Assembly (NCBI GenBank): GCA_045538935.1
Contig: JAZQEI010000027.1
Span: forward strand, 139,959 to 203,958
Length of the DNA stretch: 64,000 nucleotides
Direction: 5' to 3'
DNA from: RGIG3013 sp045538935
GTDB taxonomy: Bacteria; Bacillota; Clostridia; Oscillospirales; Acutalibacteraceae
Part shown: positions 59,804 through 64,000 of the stretch, in pieces
How the letters are laid out: each line of letters begins with the position of its first letter
How positions within the stretch are numbered: the first letter of the stretch is position 1
Position numbers and translations under genes: made by a program
The notes under the pieces: model-generated
The model's input: only the letters and a program-made list of their open reading frames with translations
What the model was told of the DNA's origin: nothing
Database searches by the model: none

Positions 59804-60637
59804 TTAACATTCTCCTTCAAAAACAAATTCGGCCGGGCCGGTCATATTAACCGTTCCGTCAGATTTATATACAATTTTTAAGTCGCCCCCAAGTAGTTTT
59901 ACAGTAACTAATGAATCGCGCTTACAAATTCCATTCTCTACTGCGGCGCAAACTACAGCGCAAGCTCCGGTACCGCAAGCTAAAGTCTCACCGCTACCGC
60001 GCTCCCAAACGCGCATTTTTAGGGTGTTTGAATCGATTATATTTACAAATTCTGTGTTTACTGATTCCGGAAATACTTCGTTTTTCTCAAACTTAGGACC
60101 AATAACATCTAACATTAATGTATCAACATCGGTTTCTGTAAAAATTACACAGTGCGGATTTCCCATAGAAACACAGTTTATTTTGTAATTTTGGCCATCA
60201 ACCACATAGTCGTAATCAATTACCTTTTCTTCGTCTATGGCCACCGGTATTTGTTTAGGCTCTAATATTGCTTTGCCCATATCTACGCTTACAGCACTAA
60301 CCTTGCCATCTTCAATGGTGAATTTAAGATGTTTTATTCCGCTTAAGGTTTCTAGGGTTATTTCTTCTTTATTTGTAAGCCCTTTATCGTAAACAAATTT
60401 GCCTATGCAACGTGTACCGTTGCCGCACATTTTGCCCTCGCTTCCGTCGGCATTAAACATGCGCATTCTAAAATCTGCAACATCAGACTTCATTATAAGT
60501 ATTATTCCATCACCGCCAACACCAAAATGGCGGTCGCTTAATTTAATTGCAAGTGCGTTAGGATTTTCTATTTGTTGCTCTGTGCAATCAAAATATATGT
60601 AATCGTTACCTATTCCCTGCATTTTTGTAAATTTCAT
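59804..60637 (-). CDS. dapF: Diaminopimelate epimerase
   Basis: Isomerises LL-DAP to meso-DAP. The 277-residue protein has both catalytic cysteines in place: GKMCGNGTRCIGKF near 72 and ETLACGTGACAVV near 217. The start region MKFTKMQGIGNDYIYFD is standard. First gene of the dapF-dapL operon, with GGAGGCAAGTTT before ATG. Confidence 0.94.
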   Translation of the reverse strand: MKFTKMQGIGNDYIYFDCTEQQIENPNALAIKLSDRHFGVGGDGIILIMKSDVADFRMRMFNADGSEGKMCGNGTRCIGKFVYDKGLTNKEEITLETLSGIKHLKFTIEDGKVSAVSVDMGKAILEPKQIPVAIDEEKVIDYDYVVDGQNYKINCVSMGNPHCVIFTETDVDTLMLDVIGPKFEKNEVFPESVNTEFVNIIDSNTLKMRVWERGSGETLACGTGACAVVCAAVENGICKRDSLVTVKLLGGDLKIVYKSDGTVNMTGPAEFVFEGEC

Positions 60638-60788
60638 AAACTTGCCTCCAATTTGAGTATGAGAAAATTCAAAACGCTCAAACCCACATTAAAGCATATA
60701 ATAAATACACTATTTTGTCAAGAAAAAGCGGTCTTTTTTTGCTTTTTTAAACATAAAATTTTTTATATTCAGTTTAGAGGTGCATAAT

Positions 60789-61541
60789 ATGTTTACAGTT
60801 GTAAAAACAGTTTATAAAAAGCCAAAAGGTATCAACAAAATTCTTGCTAAAAGGCCAACTTGTTTTTTGAATAAAATAAAAGTCGGACAATCGTTTTATT
60901 ATGAGTTAACAGTAAACTACTCAAACAAAAATATAAAATGGAAAAAAGTTTTCAAAAGCGTAAATATAAGTGATGTTCCGGTGATTATGCCCCAAAATTC
61001 AAATATAAACTTTACAACAAATATTAAACCGTTTGCTTCACAGATTTTTAGTGGTATTATTTATGCAAATTGTGCAAAACGAATTTTTAAAACTAGTAGC
61101 AAAGCCTTTGTTATAGATAATTCGTTCGACAACTCTGCCACTATTTATAATTTGTTAAAGTTTTTCAAAGAGGTTAGCGTCTGCACCGCAGATGAACAAA
61201 AATACGAAAAACTTACAATAAAAACCGAAAACGAACTTGGTATATCACCAATAATTTGCGACAATATAAATATAGCTCAAAGCGCCGATTTTGTAATTAA
61301 TTTAAATGATACACCCTGCGAACCAATAAATAAAAACATTCTAGGTGCCGGCGGATACACGTTTGTTCACTCTGATATACGAATACCGAAAAATATTGGT
61401 CGTCTTATTCCTCGTAACATAAATCTATTTTTGTTTTCGGCAGCTTTATATGAACTTTGCCAAATTACGGAGCTTAATGACTGTACCGCAATAAAACTAA
61501 AAAACAACTTGACACAAGACATTGTTAAAATAAAAGCGTAA
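60789..61541 (+). CDS. Hypothetical protein upstream of greA
   Basis: I do not recognise this 250-residue protein. It has no signal peptide or clear TM helix. It opens MFTVVKTVYKKPKGINKILAKRP and has a strand-rich middle (IKVGQSFYYELTVNYSNKN), a Gly-rich element in NILGAGGYTFVHSD and a hydrophobic-helical end (LFLFSAALYELCQITELND). The composition is basic and Asn/Lys/Ile-rich. ATG at 60789 follows GAGGTG. It is 100 bases before greA, which has its own promoter, so the pairing may be coincidental. Divergent from dapF. Confidence 0.65.
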   Translation: MFTVVKTVYKKPKGINKILAKRPTCFLNKIKVGQSFYYELTVNYSNKNIKWKKVFKSVNISDVPVIMPQNSNINFTTNIKPFASQIFSGIIYANCAKRIFKTSSKAFVIDNSFDNSATIYNLLKFFKEVSVCTADEQKYEKLTIKTENELGISPIICDNINIAQSADFVINLNDTPCEPINKNILGAGGYTFVHSDIRIPKNIGRLIPRNINLFLFSAALYELCQITELNDCTAIKLKNNLTQDIVKIKA

Positions 61542-61563
61542 TTAATATAAATTTATTTTTAAC

Positions 61564-61592
61564 TTGACATAAAATGAACATACATATATAAT
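61564..61592 (+). promoter_or_regulatory. Consensus promoter of greA
   Basis: TTGACA (61564-61569), 17 bases, TATAAT (61587-61592): a perfect sigma-A match. The predicted leader is about 45 bases. Confidence 0.85.
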
Positions 61593-61641
61593 AGTTTGGA
61601 ATGAAAAGGCAAAACTATTTGCCGTAAAGGAGAATAATAAA

Positions 61642-62115
61642 ATGGCTAAAGCTATAAAACTTACCGACGAAGGTCTTGCAAATTTAAAGGCCGAGCTTGA
61701 AAAGCTAAAAACCGAAGGTCGTACCGATATAGCTGAAAAAATAAAAATCGCTCGCGGTTATGGTGACTTATCGGAAAACAGCGAATATGATGAAGCAAAA
61801 AACGAGCAAGCAAAAATTGAAGCACGTATAGTTGAAATTGAAGCAATGCTCAAAAATGTTGAAATTATTGATGAAAGTGCAGTTAAATCTGACGAAGTTG
61901 CAATCGGCTCTACAGTAAAAGTTTTTGATGTTGAGTTTGATGAAGAATGTGAATACCGCGTTGTAGGTTCTGCAGAAGCAAACCCAGCAAAAGGTCTTAT
62001 TTCTGATGAATCGCCGGTTGGCAAGGCATTGCTTGGACGCAAAGCAGGCGAAGAAATAACAGTTGAAGCACCTGTTGGAGAAATCAAACTTAAAATAATA
62101 GCAATTTCAAGATAA
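61642..62115 (+). CDS. greA: Transcription elongation factor GreA
   Basis: GreA rescues backtracked RNA polymerase. The 157-residue protein has the N-terminal coiled coil (ARGYGDLSENSEYDEAKNEQAKIEARI, with the Asp/Glu tip) and the C-terminal domain (IGSTVKVF, DESPVGKALLGRKAGEEI). AAAGGAG precedes ATG at good spacing. Followed by a terminator hairpin, then lysS. Confidence 0.96.
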   Translation: MAKAIKLTDEGLANLKAELEKLKTEGRTDIAEKIKIARGYGDLSENSEYDEAKNEQAKIEARIVEIEAMLKNVEIIDESAVKSDEVAIGSTVKVFDVEFDEECEYRVVGSAEANPAKGLISDESPVGKALLGRKAGEEITVEAPVGEIKLKIIAISR

Positions 62116-62124
62116 CAAACAACC

Positions 62125-62143
62125 GGGCAGATATTCTCTGCCC
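62125..62143 (+). terminator. Terminator/attenuator between greA and lysS
   Basis: A 7-bp stem GGGCAGA/TCTGCCC (62125-62131 with 62137-62143) with a 5-base loop and TATTTTT tail, 9 bases after the greA stop. lysS starts 59 bases after greA, so some read-through is likely. Confidence 0.65.
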
Positions 62144-62174
62144 TATTTTTAAAATTTTTGTAGGATGTGTAAAT

Positions 62175-63683
62175 ATGGCAGATAATATTCAAAACAATAC
62201 ACAACAAAACGAGCCAAGCCTTAGCGAAATATTACAGGTTCGCCGCGATAAGCTTGCTGCTTTAAAAGAGTCAGGCAATGACCCTTTTACCATTACTAAG
62301 TTCGATTTTGATAACGATTCTAAAAATATTAAAGCTAATTTTGCAGATTTAGAGGGCAAGACCGTTAAAATTGCAGGCCGCATTATTGCCCGCAGAATTA
62401 TGGGTAAGGCAAGCTTTGTAGGACTTAGCGATTCCACAGGTAAAATTCAGTTGTACGTTCGCCGCGACGACGTTGGCGAAGATGTTTATGCATCTTTTAA
62501 AAAGTGGGATATTGGTGATATTGTTGGTGTTGAGGGCTTTGTTTTTAAAACCCAAACCGAAGAAATTTCGGTACACGCAACAAGCATAGTGCTCCTTTCT
62601 AAGTCACTACTTCCCTTGCCAGAAAAGTTCCACGGTCTTACCAACAACGATCTTCGTTTCCGTCAGCGCTATGTTGATCTTATTATGAACGAAAACGTTA
62701 AGCGCAACTTTGTTATACGTTCTCAGTTTATAAAGTTTATGCGTAAATATCTTGACGATATGAACTATATCGAGGTTGAAACTCCTGTACTTAACACAAT
62801 TGTTGGCGGTGCTGCGGCACGTCCATTTGTTACTCACCACAACACATTAAATATTCCTATGTATATGCGCATAGCAACAGAGTTACCTCTAAAGCGTCTT
62901 ATTGTTGGCGGTATGGACAGAGTTTATGAAATTGGCCGTATTTTTAGAAACGAAGGTATGGACCCCAAGCATAACCCCGAATTTACAACCGTTGAATTAT
63001 ATCAAGCATATGCCGACTTCCACGATATGATGGATATTGCCGAGGGCATTATCTCTGGTGCTGCTAAAGAAATTCATGGCACATATGAGGTTGAATGGCT
63101 GGGTGAAAAAATCGATCTTACTCCCGGTTGGCGCCGCTTAACAATGGTAGATGCTGTTAAGGAATACGTAGGCATTGACTTTGGTGCTATAACCGATGAT
63201 GAAGAAGCAGTTAAAGCAGCCGAAAGTATTGGTGTAGAGCTTGCAGAAACTGCAGACAGAACCTGGGGTAACGCACTTTACGCTTGCTTTGACCAGAGAG
63301 TTGAAGAAAAATTAGTTCAGCCTACATTTATAACAATGTATCCTGTTGAGGTTTCTCCTCTTACCAAAGCATCGCCCGAAGATCCACGTTTAACCGAGCG
63401 CTTTGAGCTCTTTATTTGCCACAGTGAGCTTGCAAATGCTTACTCTGAGCTTAACGACCCAATTGTTCAGCGCGAGCGCTTTATGAAACAATTAGAACTT
63501 CGTGAACGTGGTGACGACGAAGCCGAAATGCTTGACGAAGATTTCCTCACTGCTATGGAATATGGTATGCCTCCAACAGGAGGTATGGGTATTGGTATAG
63601 ACCGCGCAGTAATGCTCCTTACCAATTCCGACAGCATAAGAGAAGTAATACTCTTCCCCACCATGAAGCTCCTTTCAGAGTAA
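62175..63683 (+). CDS. lysS: Lysyl-tRNA synthetase, class II
   Basis: Charges tRNA-Lys. The 502-residue protein has the N-terminal OB anticodon-binding domain (VKIAGRIIARRIMGKASFVGL near 57), class II motif 2 RIFRNEGMDPKHNPEFT near 255, and motif 3 GMGIGIDRAVMLL near 472. Length is normal. It ends in a strong terminator. Confidence 0.97.
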   Translation: MADNIQNNTQQNEPSLSEILQVRRDKLAALKESGNDPFTITKFDFDNDSKNIKANFADLEGKTVKIAGRIIARRIMGKASFVGLSDSTGKIQLYVRRDDVGEDVYASFKKWDIGDIVGVEGFVFKTQTEEISVHATSIVLLSKSLLPLPEKFHGLTNNDLRFRQRYVDLIMNENVKRNFVIRSQFIKFMRKYLDDMNYIEVETPVLNTIVGGAAARPFVTHHNTLNIPMYMRIATELPLKRLIVGGMDRVYEIGRIFRNEGMDPKHNPEFTTVELYQAYADFHDMMDIAEGIISGAAKEIHGTYEVEWLGEKIDLTPGWRRLTMVDAVKEYVGIDFGAITDDEEAVKAAESIGVELAETADRTWGNALYACFDQRVEEKLVQPTFITMYPVEVSPLTKASPEDPRLTERFELFICHSELANAYSELNDPIVQRERFMKQLELRERGDDEAEMLDEDFLTAMEYGMPPTGGMGIGIDRAVMLLTNSDSIREVILFPTMKLLSE

Positions 63684-63687
63684 AAAC

Positions 63688-63723
63688 AAGCCGAAAACGC
63701 TTATTTCCAGGCGTTTTCGGCTT
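63688..63723 (+). terminator. Terminator of lysS
   Basis: A perfect 13-bp stem (63688-63700 with 63711-63723; AAGCCGAAAACGC), a 10-base loop and TTTTT tail. Confidence 0.9.
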
Positions 63724-63756
63724 TTTGTTTATCCAAAATAATGTTCAGAATTAAGG

Positions 63757-63825
63757 TTTACGACAGATTTACGACAAATTGACTAGTGAAAGATCTTTGA
63801 GCGTTACGACAAAGTGGTGTCGTAA
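63757..63825. repeat. Cluster of four TTACGACA units
   Basis: TTACGACA occurs at 63758-63765, 63769-63776 and 63804-63811, and inverted (TGTCGTAA) at 63818-63825. The last two form an 8-bp inverted repeat with a 6-base spacer; the first two are an 11-base-period direct repeat. It lies between the lysS terminator and the next operon and has no clear function. Possible end or attachment site of a mobile element, or a regulatory cluster. Confidence 0.6.
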
Positions 63826-63885
63826 ACATAGCATTAACAATGTGCCAACAGGATTACCACTTACAAAAGAAATAGAACCGAATAG

Positions 63886-63923
63886 ATGAAAAACGAGATT
63901 TTTCATAATTGAAGTGCTATAAT
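63886..63923 (+). promoter_or_regulatory. Promoter region with operator-like inverted repeat before the partial ABC gene
   Basis: TATAAT lies at 63918-63923 with no good -35 in the expected place; instead ATGAAAAA-N5-TTTTTCAT (63886-63893 with 63899-63906) forms a perfect 8-bp inverted repeat over the -35 area. That suggests control by a DNA-binding regulator. Confidence 0.4.
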
Positions 63924-63956
63924 TCAGTAAACATATTTACGGAAAGGACAGATTGT

Positions 63957-64000
63957 ATGTATGCCATAAGGACTGCTAATCTAACTAAAAAATATAAGGA
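63957..64000 (+). CDS. ABC transporter ATP-binding protein, N-terminal fragment cut by the window end
   Basis: The first 14 codons of a gene running off the window: MYAIRTANLTKKYK. GGAAAGGA lies 8 bases before the ATG. The NLTKKYK pattern is the usual first strand of bacitracin/multidrug-type ABC ATPases; nothing more can be said. Confidence 0.55.
   Translation, partial: MYAIRTANLTKKYK

Noticed and set aside
63769..63906. A 45-residue minus-strand reading frame ending in VNLS over the TTACGACA repeats
   Set aside because: It has no good ribosome binding site, lies over repeats and a promoter, and matches nothing I recognise.

Overview
The window reads as chromosome of a low-GC, spore-forming, anaerobic Firmicute. 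The best fit is class Clostridia, probably an uncultured Oscillospirales/Ruminococcaceae-type organism. Pointers are a bifurcating-type [FeFe] hydrogenase, a CtsR-McsA-McsB-ClpC operon, a SleB-type spore cortex hydrolase, LL-diaminopimelate aminotransferase (DapL), ThyX, GTP-dependent PEP carboxykinase and A+T-rich intergenic DNA with consensus sigma-A promoters. I placed the organism by gene content only, not by any marker comparison. I recognised no rRNA, tRNA, CRISPR array or intact mobile element. Most genes are on the minus strand, in short operons closed by clear hairpin terminators.

Layout. 1-4.7 kb: a membrane zinc peptidase, a DUF3343 protein, an orphan protein, and an SsuABC/TauABC-like transporter divergent from a Crp/Fnr-family regulator, with a palindrome between them. 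4.8-9.3 kb: an LCP cell-wall protein with a Ser-rich tail, an RlmD-type rRNA methyltransferase fused to an ASCH domain, and BirA. 9.3-17.7 kb: a hydrogenase island of two tandem operons. One encodes HydC, an ATPase-fold protein, a 2Fe-2S ferredoxin, HydB and HydA. The other encodes DRTGG, RsbW-like ATPase, a degenerate sensory-type hydrogenase (HydS-like), DRTGG and PHP proteins. 17.8-22.4 kb: the class III heat-shock operon with two mirror-image CtsR boxes around its promoter. 22.4-27.6 kb: a tiny Cys-rich membrane peptide missed by length-limited ORF calling, a polysaccharide deacetylase group, PcrA, and a MazF-type toxin without a visible antitoxin. 27.7-31.0 kb: a two-gene surface operon, a membrane-anchored cohesin-like protein and a dockerin-bearing glucosaminidase.

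31-44.6 kb: housekeeping genes (RnmV, HolA, a ComEC without its metallo-beta-lactamase domain, a phosphoribosyltransferase, HIT protein, AlaS, a class B PBP, U32 protein, MltG, 5-FCL, DJ-1, Tmk, ThyX). 44.7-49.4 kb: a MoxR-DUF58-transglutaminase operon whose transglutaminase-like domain has lost the whole Cys-His-Asp triad. 49.4-54.7 kb: AbrB with an operator-like inverted repeat over its promoter, a roughly 190-nt structured RNA candidate (possibly 6S RNA), DUF1292, a DUF5050-type lipoprotein, PckG, Maf and SleB. 54.7-60.6 kb: a GH51 arabinofuranosidase with an unusual acid/base motif, a sugar nucleotidyltransferase, a polyprenyl-phosphate sugar transferase, DapL and DapF. 60.8-63.7 kb: an orphan protein, GreA and LysS. 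The last 300 bases hold a cluster of TTACGACA repeats and the first 14 codons of an ABC ATPase.

No single wholly new system stands out with certainty. The best candidates are the HydS/DRTGG/RsbW/PHP module beside the hydrogenase, the pseudo-transglutaminase, the cohesin/dockerin peptidoglycan hydrolase pair, the structured RNA at 49.8 kb, and several precise regulatory architectures (Crp/Fnr site, CtsR mirror boxes, AbrB operator, a strand-specific G-U attenuator hairpin at 39.5 kb).
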